Shown: piece by piece, positions 1 through 8,047 of the stretch
How positions within the stretch are numbered: position 1 is the stretch's first letter
How the letters are laid out: the number at the start of each line of letters is the position of its first letter
NCBI GenBank assembly: GCA_964383855.1
Contig: CAYLIP010000029.1
Location: forward strand, 1 to 32,717
Source: CAZHAC01 sp964383855
GTDB taxonomy: Bacteria > Chloroflexota > Dormibacteria > Dormibacterales > Dormibacteraceae
Reading direction: 5' to 3'
DNA length: 32,717 bases
Notes under the pieces: generated by a model
The model's database searches: none
What the model was told of the DNA's origin: nothing
Seen by the model: the letters and a program-made list of their open reading frames with translations, nothing else
Made by a program: the position numbers and the translations under genes

Positions 1-429
1 GACCTCGAGCTGGCGGTGTCGCAGAGCAATGAGAACCCGGTCTACTACGCGCAGTACGCGCATGCCCGGCTGGCCAACCTGGAGAGCTTCGCCGCCGAGC
101 ACAGCGCCGAGCTGCCGGTGGAGGCCGACGTCTCGCTGCTGACCGAGAAGTGGGAGCTCGACCTCGCGCGCGAGGTGGCGGTCTGGCCGGAGATGGTGGA
201 GGACGCGGCGCGGGAGATGGAGCCGCACCGCATTCCGTACTACGTCCACGACCTCGCCGACGCCGTGCACGGGTTCTACCAGGCCGGCAACCGCGACTGG
301 GCGCACCGGGTCGTGGTCGACGGCAGGCCGGATTTGACGCGCGCCCGCCTCGAGCTGGCCCGGGCGGCCCGGCACACCTTGAAAAGCGCGCTGGAACTGA
401 TCGGGGTCTCAGCGCCCGACCGTATGTAA
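1..429 (+). CDS. argS: Arginyl-tRNA synthetase, C-terminal part (5' truncated by window edge)
   Basis: The last 142 residues of a class I arginyl-tRNA synthetase, which charges tRNA-Arg in the cytoplasm. The frame is open from base 1, so the gene starts outside the window. The visible part is the helical DALR anticodon-binding domain. It carries the family motif SNENPVYYAQYAHAR near its start and ends in the typical GVSAPDRM, so the C-terminus is complete. The catalytic HIGH and KMSKS regions are not in view. The stop at 427-429 forms part of the Shine-Dalgarno sequence of the next gene, 12 nt downstream, so the two are probably cotranscribed. Identification is by motif and is secure. Confidence 0.95.
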   Translation, partial: DLELAVSQSNENPVYYAQYAHARLANLESFAAEHSAELPVEADVSLLTEKWELDLAREVAVWPEMVEDAAREMEPHRIPYYVHDLADAVHGFYQAGNRDWAHRVVVDGRPDLTRARLELARAARHTLKSALELIGVSAPDRM

Positions 430-441
430 GGAGTTACAAGT

Positions 442-1083
442 TTGGACGTCACCTGGCTCGGACACGGCTGCTTCCGGCTCCGCGGGCGCAACGCCGTCGC
501 GGTCACCGACCCCTACCCCGCAGCGCTCGGGCTCAAGCTGCCCAAGCTGGAGGCGGACCTGGTCACCGTCAGCCACCCGCACGACAACCACAGCTTCGTC
601 CAGGCTGTGAAGGATGCCCGGCTGGTCGACACCCCCGGCGAGTACGAGGTGGCGGGCATCACGGTGGCCGGCCTGGCCACCTTTCATGACGGCTCGGGAG
701 GCGAGGAGCGCGGACGCAACACGGTCTTCGTGATCGAGGTCGACGACGTCCGCGTCTGCCACCTGGGCGACCTCGGCCACCGGCTGGACGACGACCTGCT
801 CGACGCCATCGGCACCATCGACGTGCTCCTGGCGCCGGTCGGGGGCGGGAACTCGCTGGACGCGACGCGCGCGGCCGAGGTGGTGCGCCAGGTCGAGCCC
901 CGAACAGTGGTGCCCATGCACTACGCGCTGCCCGGGCTGAAGAAGCAGCTGGACGGGGTCGAGCGCTTTCTCAAGGAGATGGGCGTGGGGGATGGCGAGC
1001 CGCTGAGCAAGCTCTCCGTGCAAGCGACGTCGGGCGAGAGCGAGACGACGCGGGTCGTGATCCTGGAGGCCAGGCTGGGCTGA
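442..1083 (+). CDS. MBL-fold metallo-hydrolase, UlaG-like (Lactamase_B_3)
   Basis: A 213-residue metallo-beta-lactamase-fold protein of the UlaG/Lactamase_B_3 type; substrate unknown. It opens with the usual WLGHGCFRLRG strand, followed by TDPYP. The metal loop is SHPHDNH (H45, H47, H50), then PGEYEV near 72 and HLGDLGHRL in mid-protein. PMHY near the C-terminus supplies a late His. The loop reads HxHDNH rather than the usual HxHxDH, so the canonical Asp position is Asn and an Asp sits one residue earlier. The start is TTG with TAAGGAG (427-433) 8 nt upstream. It lies directly behind argS and is followed by a strong hairpin. Family assignment is firm; function is not. Confidence 0.85.
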   Translation: MDVTWLGHGCFRLRGRNAVAVTDPYPAALGLKLPKLEADLVTVSHPHDNHSFVQAVKDARLVDTPGEYEVAGITVAGLATFHDGSGGEERGRNTVFVIEVDDVRVCHLGDLGHRLDDDLLDAIGTIDVLLAPVGGGNSLDATRAAEVVRQVEPRTVVPMHYALPGLKKQLDGVERFLKEMGVGDGEPLSKLSVQATSGESETTRVVILEARLG

Positions 1084-1113
1084 CCGAGGCCGGCTGCGGG
1101 CCGGCCGGGTCAG
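1080..1113. terminator. Hairpin terminator after the MBL gene
   Basis: Two stacked stems: CTGACC (1080-1085) pairs with GGTCAG (1108-1113), and GGCCGGC (1088-1094) pairs with GCCGGCC (1100-1106) around a TGCGG loop, with a small internal loop. The stem includes the MBL stop codon. There is no T-run on either side, so it may be a weak or bidirectional terminator or an mRNA 3'-end stabiliser. Confidence 0.5.
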
Positions 1114-1129
1114 GTACCGCCGAAGGCGG

Positions 1130-1336
1130 TCAGCTGATCTCTTCGGGGAGGAGCTGAAGGAATCCCTTGCCCGGGACGGTGACCAGAACCACGCCGCCCT
1201 CGGTGACCAGCTCCACGCGCCCGCGCAGCCGGTCGAATGGTGAGCCCGGACTGGCGATGGTGATCTCCCTCCCCTCTCCAAGGTCCGTTTTGCTGTCGGT
1301 CCTGACGTTCGCAGGCAACGCCGTCGCCGGGCTCAC
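1130..1336 (-). CDS. Possible small hypothetical protein opposite the pyrG upstream region
   Basis: A reverse-strand frame of 68 codons from a GTG at 1336, extendable to an ATG at 1435. I do not recognise the product. The last 45 codons have strongly G/C-biased third positions like the neighbouring real genes. The encoded segment (PFDRLRGRVELVTEGG, then VVLVTVPGKGFLQLLPEE) resembles a small beta-barrel fold. The start is uncertain: no clear Shine-Dalgarno precedes the GTG, and the upstream part has poorer codon bias. It converges on the MBL gene across a hairpin and would be divergent from pyrG. It could be a chance frame; comparison with relatives would decide. Confidence 0.4.
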   Translation of the reverse strand: MSPATALPANVRTDSKTDLGEGREITIASPGSPFDRLRGRVELVTEGGVVLVTVPGKGFLQLLPEEIS

Positions 1337-1414
1337 CCCTTGAAAAACGGCCCGAATATGGCGACCCTGCGCTGGAAATCCCCTGCAAATGACGGGAATG
1401 CGGGTTCGATCCGC

Positions 1415-1467
1415 TAAAGTGCTTGTGAATTCCAAGCAGCGCCAGGGCCGGCCTTACCCGGTAACAT
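1415..1467 (+). promoter_or_regulatory. Candidate pyrG promoter region
   Basis: The stretch before pyrG is relatively AT-rich and holds two -10-like hexamers, TAAAGT (1415-1420) and TAACAT (1462-1467). Between them lies a small inverted repeat, GCTTG (1421-1425) with CAAGC (1433-1437). No convincing -35 box sits 17 bp upstream of either hexamer, so which one is used cannot be told from the sequence. Confidence 0.25.
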
Positions 1468-1493
1468 TAGAAAAACCGCAGGGGGTCAAGGTC

Positions 1494-3137
1494 TTGTCCA
1501 GATACGTTTTCGTGACCGGCGGTGTGGTCAGCTCGCTCGGCAAGGGCATCACGGCGGCATCGATCGGCAACATCCTCAAGGCCCGCCGGCTTTCGCTGAC
1601 CCTGCAGAAGCTCGACCCCTACCTGAACGTCGATCCCGGGACCATGAGCCCCTACCAGCACGGGGAGGTCTTCGTCACCGACGACGGCGCCGAGACCGAC
1701 CTCGACCTCGGGCACTACGAGCGCTTCACCGACACCAATCTCTCGGCCGCGTCAAACGTCACCACGGGCAAGGTCTACTCCGAGGTGATCGCCAAGGAGC
1801 GGCGCGGCGACTACCTGGGCGCGACCGTTCAGGTCATCCCTCATATCACGAACGAGATCAAGGAGCGCGTCATCCGCGCCGCCCGCGACGGCCAGGCCGA
1901 GGTCGTCGTGGTCGAGGTTGGGGGTACGGTCGGCGACATCGAGTCGCTGCCCTTCCTGGAGGCGATCCGCCAGCTGAAGAACGACCTGGGCCGGGAGAAC
2001 GTCTTCTACGTCCACGTCTCGCTGATCCCGGCGATTCATGGCGAGATGAAGACCAAGCCGACCCAGCACTCGGTCCATGCCCTGCGCGGGATCGGGATCA
2101 CCCCCGACGCGATCGTCGCTCGCTGCGAGGAGCCGATCGAGACCGACCTCAAAGACAAGATCGCCCTCTTCTGCGACGTGCCCCGCGAGGCCGTGATCTC
2201 GGTGCCCGACGTGGATTCCATCTACCAGGTCCCGATCCTGCTCGAGGAGTCGGGCCTGGGCCGGCTCATCACCCAGCACTTCGGGCTGGACACCGAAGAG
2301 CACCAACCCGACCACGGGCCCTGGCAGGAGGTGATCGAGCGCCAGCAGCGCCCGCGCGGGAGCGTGCCCGTGGCGGTCGTGGGCAAGTACGTCGCGCTCC
2401 CCGACGCCTACCTGAGCGTGATCGAGTCGCTCCACCATGCCGGCCTCGCCCATGGGGTGGACATCGACATCCGCTGGATCAGCTCGGAGAAGCTGGACCA
2501 GGGCGACGCCGCCCTGCTGCGCGGCGTTGCCGGAATCGTGGTGCCGGGAGGCTTTGGCTACCGCGGCATCGAAGGCAAGGTGCAGGCCTCGCGTTACGCG
2601 CGGCACCACGGCATCCCCTACCTCGGACTCTGCCTGGGAATGCAGTGCGCGGTCATCGACTTTGCCCGCGAGATCCTCGAGGCGCCCGACGCCAACTCGA
2701 CCGAGTTCGCGGCCTTCACCTCGACGCCGGTCATCGACCTGATGCCCGAGCAGCGCGACGTGGCCAACATGGGCGGCACCATGCGCCTCGGCCTCTATCC
2801 CTGCCGGCTGCAGCCCGGGACCAAGGCCCACGCCGCGTACGGGGAGGAGGTTGTCTACGAGCGGCACCGGCACCGGTTCGAATTCAACAACGAGTACCGA
2901 GAGGTGCTCTCCGAGGCGGGAATGATCTTCAGCGGGCTGTCGCCGAACGGCCGCCTGGTCGAGATCATCGAGCTGCAGGACCACCCCTGGTTCGTGGCCA
3001 GCCAGTTCCACCCGGAATTCCGGTCCCGGCCGCTCCGGCCGCACCCCTTGTTTCGCGACTTCGTCGGATCGGCTGTGACGCGCAGCGGCATCGACCAGAT
3101 GGAGCTGCGGGCCACCGACCTGCCGGCCGAGGCCTAG
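1494..3137 (+). CDS. pyrG: CTP synthase
   Basis: A 547-residue CTP synthase that aminates UTP to CTP with glutamine-derived ammonia, the last step of pyrimidine nucleotide synthesis. The N-terminal amidoligase domain begins MSRYVFVTGGVVSSLGKG (P-loop, K17) and includes LDPYLNVDPGTMSPYQHGE and EVGGTVGDIES. The C-terminal class I glutamine amidotransferase domain (from about 290) has GGFGYRG, nucleophile C380 in GLCLGMQ, and H506/E508 in QFHPEF. The TTG at 1494 fits the universal N-terminus and has AGGGGGT about 8 nt upstream; an in-frame ATG at 1389 would add an unconserved extension. Length and catalytic residues are normal. A hairpin follows the stop. Confidence 0.97.
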   Translation: MSRYVFVTGGVVSSLGKGITAASIGNILKARRLSLTLQKLDPYLNVDPGTMSPYQHGEVFVTDDGAETDLDLGHYERFTDTNLSAASNVTTGKVYSEVIAKERRGDYLGATVQVIPHITNEIKERVIRAARDGQAEVVVVEVGGTVGDIESLPFLEAIRQLKNDLGRENVFYVHVSLIPAIHGEMKTKPTQHSVHALRGIGITPDAIVARCEEPIETDLKDKIALFCDVPREAVISVPDVDSIYQVPILLEESGLGRLITQHFGLDTEEHQPDHGPWQEVIERQQRPRGSVPVAVVGKYVALPDAYLSVIESLHHAGLAHGVDIDIRWISSEKLDQGDAALLRGVAGIVVPGGFGYRGIEGKVQASRYARHHGIPYLGLCLGMQCAVIDFAREILEAPDANSTEFAAFTSTPVIDLMPEQRDVANMGGTMRLGLYPCRLQPGTKAHAAYGEEVVYERHRHRFEFNNEYREVLSEAGMIFSGLSPNGRLVEIIELQDHPWFVASQFHPEFRSRPLRPHPLFRDFVGSAVTRSGIDQMELRATDLPAEA

Positions 3138-3138
3138 C

Positions 3139-3189
3139 GACCCAGACTTGCGCGGCCCGCGCGGGTGGGGAGCCGCGGGCCGCGGGGTC
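3139..3189 (+). terminator. Hairpin terminator downstream of pyrG
   Basis: An 11-bp perfect stem, CGCGGCCCGCG (3151-3161) with CGCGGGCCGCG (3174-3184), has a 12-nt loop. It is enclosed by GACCC (3139-3143) and GGGTC (3185-3189). No T-run follows, so termination may be factor-assisted. Confidence 0.5.
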
Positions 3190-3231
3190 CACAACCTTCG
3201 GTTGGGGGGGACCGTCCGGGCGCGAGGCTCC

Positions 3232-3237
3232 TACACT
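3232..3237 (+). promoter_or_regulatory. -10-like TACACT before the GlpX-like gene
   Basis: TACACT ends 11 nt before the ATG at 3249 and no Shine-Dalgarno sequence is visible. This suggests a very short leader or leaderless mRNA. No matching -35 box is clear. Confidence 0.35.
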
Positions 3238-3248
3238 CAACCGGCGGT

Positions 3249-4220
3249 ATGGACCCGAGCGCTGCCGGCCGCGTCTCCTTCCGCGACGTCCGGGGCGGAC
3301 TCTCGCTCGGGCTGGTTCAGGTCACCGAGGTGGCCGCCATGGCGGCGGCGCGGCTGCTCGGCCGGGCGGACGCCGACCGCGTGAAGCAGGCCGCCGCCTC
3401 GGCCATGCTCAACGAGCTGGAGGCGGTCGGCTTCCGGGGGCGCGTGGTGCTCGGGCCGCGGGGCGACCGCGTACTCTCGCACGGCTCGATCTTCGGCCCC
3501 GAGGACGCGCCCATGCTCGACCTGGCGGTCTACCCTGTTGAGGGCGCCAGCCTGGTCGCGCGTGGAAAGCACAACGCGATCTCCGTGCTCTGCGCCTGCG
3601 AGGCGGACAGCGTGCCCACCCTGCCCGCCGTCTGGTACGTGGAGAAGATCGTGGTCGGGGCATCCGCGCGGGGCGCCGTCGACCTCGACGACAGCCTGAC
3701 CGACAACCTGCGCCGGATCGCCTTTGCTCGCGATGCCCGCGTCTCCGACCTCACGATCGCCCTGCTCGACCGGCCCCGCCACCAGGAGATCCTGGACGAG
3801 CTGCGGGCGGCCGGCGCGCGCGTGCTGCTGCTGGAGGAGGGCGAGATCGCGGGCGCGGTGATGGCGGCGCTGGACGGCACCGGCGTCGACGCCATGGTCG
3901 GCATCGGCGGCCTTCAGGAGACGCTGATCGCGGCCTCGCTCGTCCGCTCGCTGGGCGGCGACCTCCAGGCGCGGCTCTGGCCGCGCAACGAGGAGGAGCG
4001 CATGCTGGCGGGCGGCGAGCTGGGCCGCAAGTACAGCGGTGCCGAGCTGGCGCCGGCCGAGGTGGTGTGCGCCGTGACCGGCGTGACCGGCGGGCAGTTG
4101 CTGCCCGGGGCATGGTTCGGCAGTGTCTACGCGGAGACGCACTCGCTCACGATGTCGACCAGGCGCGCCGTGGTCCGCCGCGTCACGACGAAGCATCACC
4201 GGGTGGGGGAGACGGGCTGA
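3249..4220 (+). CDS. GlpX-family (class II fructose-1,6-bisphosphatase-like) protein, divergent active site
   Basis: A 323-residue homologue of GlpX, the class II fructose-1,6-bisphosphatase of gluconeogenesis. Family signatures are clear: QVTEVAAMAAARLLGRAD (24-41), DNLRRIAFARDARVSDLTI (152-170), RPRHQEILDELRAAGARV, GVDAMVGIGGLQETLIAAS (212-230), LWPRNEEER (243-251) and AVTGVTGGQLL (275-285). Two hallmark motifs are altered. The GEGE metal-binding motif is replaced by GPRG (69-72), and DPxE/DGT reads YPVEGA (95-100), losing the first Asp and the Thr. D41 and E224 positions remain. It may be an inactive or altered-specificity paralogue rather than a normal FBPase. The ATG at 3249 matches the family N-terminus; no Shine-Dalgarno is visible. 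Confidence 0.85.
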   Translation: MDPSAAGRVSFRDVRGGLSLGLVQVTEVAAMAAARLLGRADADRVKQAAASAMLNELEAVGFRGRVVLGPRGDRVLSHGSIFGPEDAPMLDLAVYPVEGASLVARGKHNAISVLCACEADSVPTLPAVWYVEKIVVGASARGAVDLDDSLTDNLRRIAFARDARVSDLTIALLDRPRHQEILDELRAAGARVLLLEEGEIAGAVMAALDGTGVDAMVGIGGLQETLIAASLVRSLGGDLQARLWPRNEEERMLAGGELGRKYSGAELAPAEVVCAVTGVTGGQLLPGAWFGSVYAETHSLTMSTRRAVVRRVTTKHHRVGETG

Positions 4221-4252
4221 GCCGGGCCCGGACGGAGTACGACCGCGGCCGG

Positions 4253-4537
4253 GTGGAGAAGGTCGTCGGGTCGTTCGCGCTGTTCGCCCCCGCCGGACCG
4301 GTGGCGCTGGGCGCCAACCAGCCGCTCTGCGTGCAGCTGGCGCGCGCCCCCGGCTTCACCGAGCCGGTCACCGTCGAGGTGGGCGACGGCTATCGGGTGA
4401 CCGCGCAACCCGGCCCCGGAGGCCAGGGCGAGGTGCTGCCCGCTCCCTGCGCGCAGAGCGAGTGCGCGGTCCGGGTCACCGTGCGGGCGGGCGAGCGGAG
4501 GGACGCCGCCTGGCTTCGCTACACCGGCGGTTCGTAG
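4253..4537 (+). CDS. Small hypothetical protein downstream of the GlpX-like gene
   Basis: Unrecognised. From the GTG at 4253 it encodes 94 residues predicted to be beta-rich (GSFALFAPAGPVALG near the start, EPVTVEVGDGYRVTA in the middle, CAVRVTVRAGERRDAAW near the end), with three Cys. No signal peptide or membrane segment. Third-position G/C bias matches real genes. Another possible start is a CTG at 4217 that overlaps the preceding stop as CTGA and has GGGGGAG a few bases upstream, giving 106 residues with translational coupling. Its 3' end overlaps the convergent DUF1330 gene by 19 bp. Whether it is expressed is uncertain. Confidence 0.45.
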   Translation: MEKVVGSFALFAPAGPVALGANQPLCVQLARAPGFTEPVTVEVGDGYRVTAQPGPGGQGEVLPAPCAQSECAVRVTVRAGERRDAAWLRYTGGS

Positions 4538-4821
4538 CCGCCGGCGAGGACCAGCCGGCCGGTCGAGGTGGCGTGCCGGATGGAGACTATCCGCTGATAT
4601 TCCTCGGATCGATACCAGTCCCGGGCGGCCTCTCGAGAGGGGAACTCGATGACCACCAGGCGGGGTGTGAACCACTCGCCGCCCTCCAGCACCTCGAGCT
4701 CCCCTCCCCGGACGATGAACCGGCCTCCGAACCTCTCGAGAGTGGCCGGCACCTGCGCGGAGTAGGCGGAGTAGCCGTCCGGATCCTTCACGTCGACGCT
4801 GGCGACTATGTATGCGGGCAT
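4519..4821 (-). CDS. DUF1330 domain-containing protein
   Basis: A 100-residue single-domain protein of the DUF1330 family, small ferredoxin-like alpha/beta-barrel proteins of unclear function that usually dimerise. Diagnostic features are the start MPAYIVASVDVKDPDGYSAY, the middle RFIVRGGELEVLEG, and the late segment VVIEFPSREAARDWYRSEEY followed by YQRIVSIRHATS. Length is typical for the family. The ATG at 4821 has no Shine-Dalgarno, but a GATAAT hexamer lies 6 nt before it. It is divergent from the site-2 protease gene (44 bp apart) and convergent with the small ORF downstream. Family call is secure; role unknown. Confidence 0.88.
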   Translation of the reverse strand: MPAYIVASVDVKDPDGYSAYSAQVPATLERFGGRFIVRGGELEVLEGGEWFTPRLVVIEFPSREAARDWYRSEEYQRIVSIRHATSTGRLVLAGGYEPPV

Positions 4822-4827
4822 CCCGGG

Positions 4828-4833
4828 ATTATC
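4828..4833 (-). promoter_or_regulatory. -10-like GATAAT for the DUF1330 gene
   Basis: On the reverse strand GATAAT (5 of 6 to TATAAT) ends 6 nt before the ATG at 4821. That places the predicted transcription start at or next to the start codon, implying a leaderless mRNA. Confidence 0.45.
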
Positions 4834-4864
4834 CCGTTCCCGGACGGGGTATAAGGAGGTGGCA

Positions 4865-5788
4865 ATGACCGATCCCCGGCGCGGGCCGGAATCCGGGCCC
4901 GGCGCCGAGCCGCAAGGGCCGCCCGAGCCCCAGATCCGCTACCAGCCGCCGCCGTACGAGGCGCCCGGCTACCAGCCCGGCCAGTACAGCGGCTGGTACC
5001 AGCCGCAGCCGCCGCCACCACCGCGCGCCAACCGGGGCGGTCTGGCGGGCGCCCTGGGCAGCGCCGGCGTGGCGCTCTTCGCGTTCCTCAAGTACGGCGG
5101 CCTGCTGCTGTTCAAGATCCCCGCGCTGACCACGCTGGTCACGCTCCTGATCAGCTTTGGGACCTACACCCTGTTTGCGGGCCCGGTCGCCGCCTCCGGC
5201 ATCGTGGTGATGATCTTCATCCACGAGATGGGCCACGTCGTCGAGATCCGGAGGCAGGGCATGCAGGCGACGGCGCCCGTGTTCATCCCCTTCTTCGGGG
5301 CCGCCATCTTCCAGCGCAGCCATCCGCGTGATGCGCTGCACCAGGCGCAGATCGGCATCGCGGGACCGATCGCGGGGACCATGGCCGCCATCGTCGCGCT
5401 CGTCCTCTACACCACGACCGGCTGGCAGTTCCTCCTCGCCTGGGCGGCGTGGGGCTTCTTCGTCAACCTCTTCAATATGATCCCCTTCGGCATGCTCGAC
5501 GGCGGCTGGGTGCTGGCCGCGGCCTCCAAGTGGTTCCAGGTGCTGGGCATCGGCCTGATGGCGATCGCCGTCTTCTTCTTCCACCTCTTCTTCTCGCCGT
5601 TCCTGATCGTCCTGCTGATCATGGCCATCCCGACCGTGATCGAGCGGTTCCGGAACGATGCCTCGCCCTACTACCAGTCGGTGCCGCCCGCCGCGCGGTG
5701 GTTGATGGGCTTCGCCTGGCTGGGCCTGGCGGCTGTGCTCGGCTTCGGTCTCATGCAAACGGCGGCCCTCTCCGGCTTCCTCCGGTAG
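4865..5788 (+). CDS. Site-2 protease family intramembrane zinc metalloprotease
   Basis: A 307-residue polytopic membrane protein of the site-2 protease/M50 family, which cuts substrates within the membrane. Residues 1-58 are a cytosol-like tail rich in Pro, Tyr and Gln, with a run of Pro at 49-53. Hydrophobic helices begin near 62. The zinc motif HEMGH is at 120-124 inside a hydrophobic segment, and the third-ligand motif NMIPFGMLDGGW is at 204-215 (D212). No PDZ domain is present, so this resembles the compact SpoIVFB/Rip3-like class rather than RseP. The ATG at 4865 has a strong AAGGAGGT at 4853-4860. Substrate unknown; no anti-sigma factor gene is nearby. Confidence 0.9.
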   Translation: MTDPRRGPESGPGAEPQGPPEPQIRYQPPPYEAPGYQPGQYSGWYQPQPPPPPRANRGGLAGALGSAGVALFAFLKYGGLLLFKIPALTTLVTLLISFGTYTLFAGPVAASGIVVMIFIHEMGHVVEIRRQGMQATAPVFIPFFGAAIFQRSHPRDALHQAQIGIAGPIAGTMAAIVALVLYTTTGWQFLLAWAAWGFFVNLFNMIPFGMLDGGWVLAAASKWFQVLGIGLMAIAVFFFHLFFSPFLIVLLIMAIPTVIERFRNDASPYYQSVPPAARWLMGFAWLGLAAVLGFGLMQTAALSGFLR

Positions 5789-5818
5789 AATCCTCCGTTC
5801 CGGGGTATCAATCAGAAA

Positions 5819-6028
5819 GTGAAGACTCAAGTTCATCCGACCTACTACGAGGACGCGGTGGTGACCTGCGTGTGCGGCAACACCTTCACCACCGGATCGA
5901 CGCGCAAAGAGCTGAAGACCGAGATCTGCGCCGTCTGCCATCCCTTCTACACGGGGCAGCAGCGGATCGTGGACACCGGGGGACAGGTGGAACGCTTCCG
6001 GAGGCGGGCGGCCAAGGGCCGCTCCTAG
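5819..6028 (+). CDS. rpmE: 50S ribosomal protein bL31
   Basis: A 69-residue bL31 of the large ribosomal subunit. It is the zinc-binding (C+) form: CVCG at 17-20 and CAVC at 38-41 supply the Cys ligands. Typical signatures are KTQVHPTYY, CGNTFTTGSTRKELKTEIC and HPFYTGQQRIVDTGGQVERFRRR. The start is a GTG. A TAGAAT hexamer (5786-5791), overlapping the preceding stop, could be a -10 box with a short leader. It is followed 6 bp later by the DUF1385 gene, and the order rpmE-DUF1385-prfA-prmC is common in Gram-positive-type genomes. Confidence 0.96.
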   Translation: MKTQVHPTYYEDAVVTCVCGNTFTTGSTRKELKTEICAVCHPFYTGQQRIVDTGGQVERFRRRAAKGRS

Positions 6029-6033
6029 CCGGA

Positions 6034-6960
6034 GTGCCGCTGCCCGAGGGCCCGCCCCCCGAGGCGAAGCCCTCGAAGGAGAAGTTCTTCTACGGCGGCC
6101 AGGCCGTCATCGAGGGCGTCATGATGCGCGGGCGAAGCCACTACGCGGTGGCTGTGCGGATGCCGCGCACCGCCGAGATCCGGGTCGAGCGCGGAGAGCT
6201 GACGGCACCCATCTACAACCACCCCTTCTGGAAGCTGCCCTTCGTCCGCGGGCTGGCGCTGCTGGCCGAGCAATTGCACCTGGGCATGAAGTCGCTGATC
6301 TGGTCGGCCAACATGAACGCCACCGGCCAGGACATCGAGATCGGGCGGCGGGAGATCGGGATCTCGATCGGCGCCGCGCTCCTGGGCAGCCTCCTCCTCT
6401 TCATCGGCCTTCCGCTTTTGATCGGCAACCTCGCCGTGCACAAGAGCAGCACCTTCCAGTTCGTGCTCGTCGAGGGCGTGATCAGGGCGGTGCTGGTGCT
6501 GGGCTACCTGCTCGTGATCGCGCAGCTCAAGGACGTGCGCCGTGTCTTTCAGTACCACGGAGCCGAGCACAAGACGATCAACACCTTCGAGGCCGGCCAG
6601 CCGCTCGAGGTGGCCACCGTGCGGCGGGCGAGCCTGCTCCACCCGCGCTGCGGCACCGGCTTCCTGGTCGTCGTGCTGGTGGTGAGCATCGTCGTCTTCA
6701 CCGCGGTGGCGGCCTTCCATCCCAACTTCTTCTGGCTGGTCGTCTCCCGGCTGCTCGGAGTGCCGGTGATCGCCGGCGTCTCCTTCGAGGGAATCCGGCT
6801 GATGGCGCGGTTCAAGGACAACCCGGTCGTGAAGGTGCTGCTCTGGCCGGTGCTCGGCACCCAGAAGTTCACGACCCGGGAGCCCAGCGACGACATGCTC
6901 GAGGTCGCCATCGCAGCCTTCAACGCGGCCCGCGAGGGCGAGGAAAGGGCAGCCGCCTGA
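6034..6960 (+). CDS. DUF1385 domain membrane protein (YqhQ-like)
   Basis: A 308-residue integral membrane protein of the DUF1385 family, whose function is unknown but which is widely linked to prfA/prmC in Gram-positive-type bacteria. Signatures: FFYGGQAVIEGVMMRG near the N-terminus, YHGAEHKTINTFEAG in the middle, and HPRCGTGFLVVVL soon after. There are about four hydrophobic helices: two at roughly 110-165 around the LLGSLLLFIGLP segment, and two after the HPRCGTGF motif. The C-terminal LGTQKFTTREPSDDMLEVAI is also family-typical. The GTG at 6034 follows the rpmE stop closely; a later ATG at 6121 would remove conserved residues. The conserved His and Cys suggest a metal site, which is inference. 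Confidence 0.88.
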   Translation: MPLPEGPPPEAKPSKEKFFYGGQAVIEGVMMRGRSHYAVAVRMPRTAEIRVERGELTAPIYNHPFWKLPFVRGLALLAEQLHLGMKSLIWSANMNATGQDIEIGRREIGISIGAALLGSLLLFIGLPLLIGNLAVHKSSTFQFVLVEGVIRAVLVLGYLLVIAQLKDVRRVFQYHGAEHKTINTFEAGQPLEVATVRRASLLHPRCGTGFLVVVLVVSIVVFTAVAAFHPNFFWLVVSRLLGVPVIAGVSFEGIRLMARFKDNPVVKVLLWPVLGTQKFTTREPSDDMLEVAIAAFNAAREGEERAAA

Positions 6961-6973
6961 GGGCCGCGAACAG

Positions 6974-8043
<1,070 letters not shown>

Positions 8044-8047
<4 letters not shown>

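Noticed and set aside
1389..1493. Upstream ATG for pyrG
   Set aside because: CTP synthases start at the MSRYVFVTGG segment. The extra residues are unconserved, and the TTG at 1494 has a Shine-Dalgarno.
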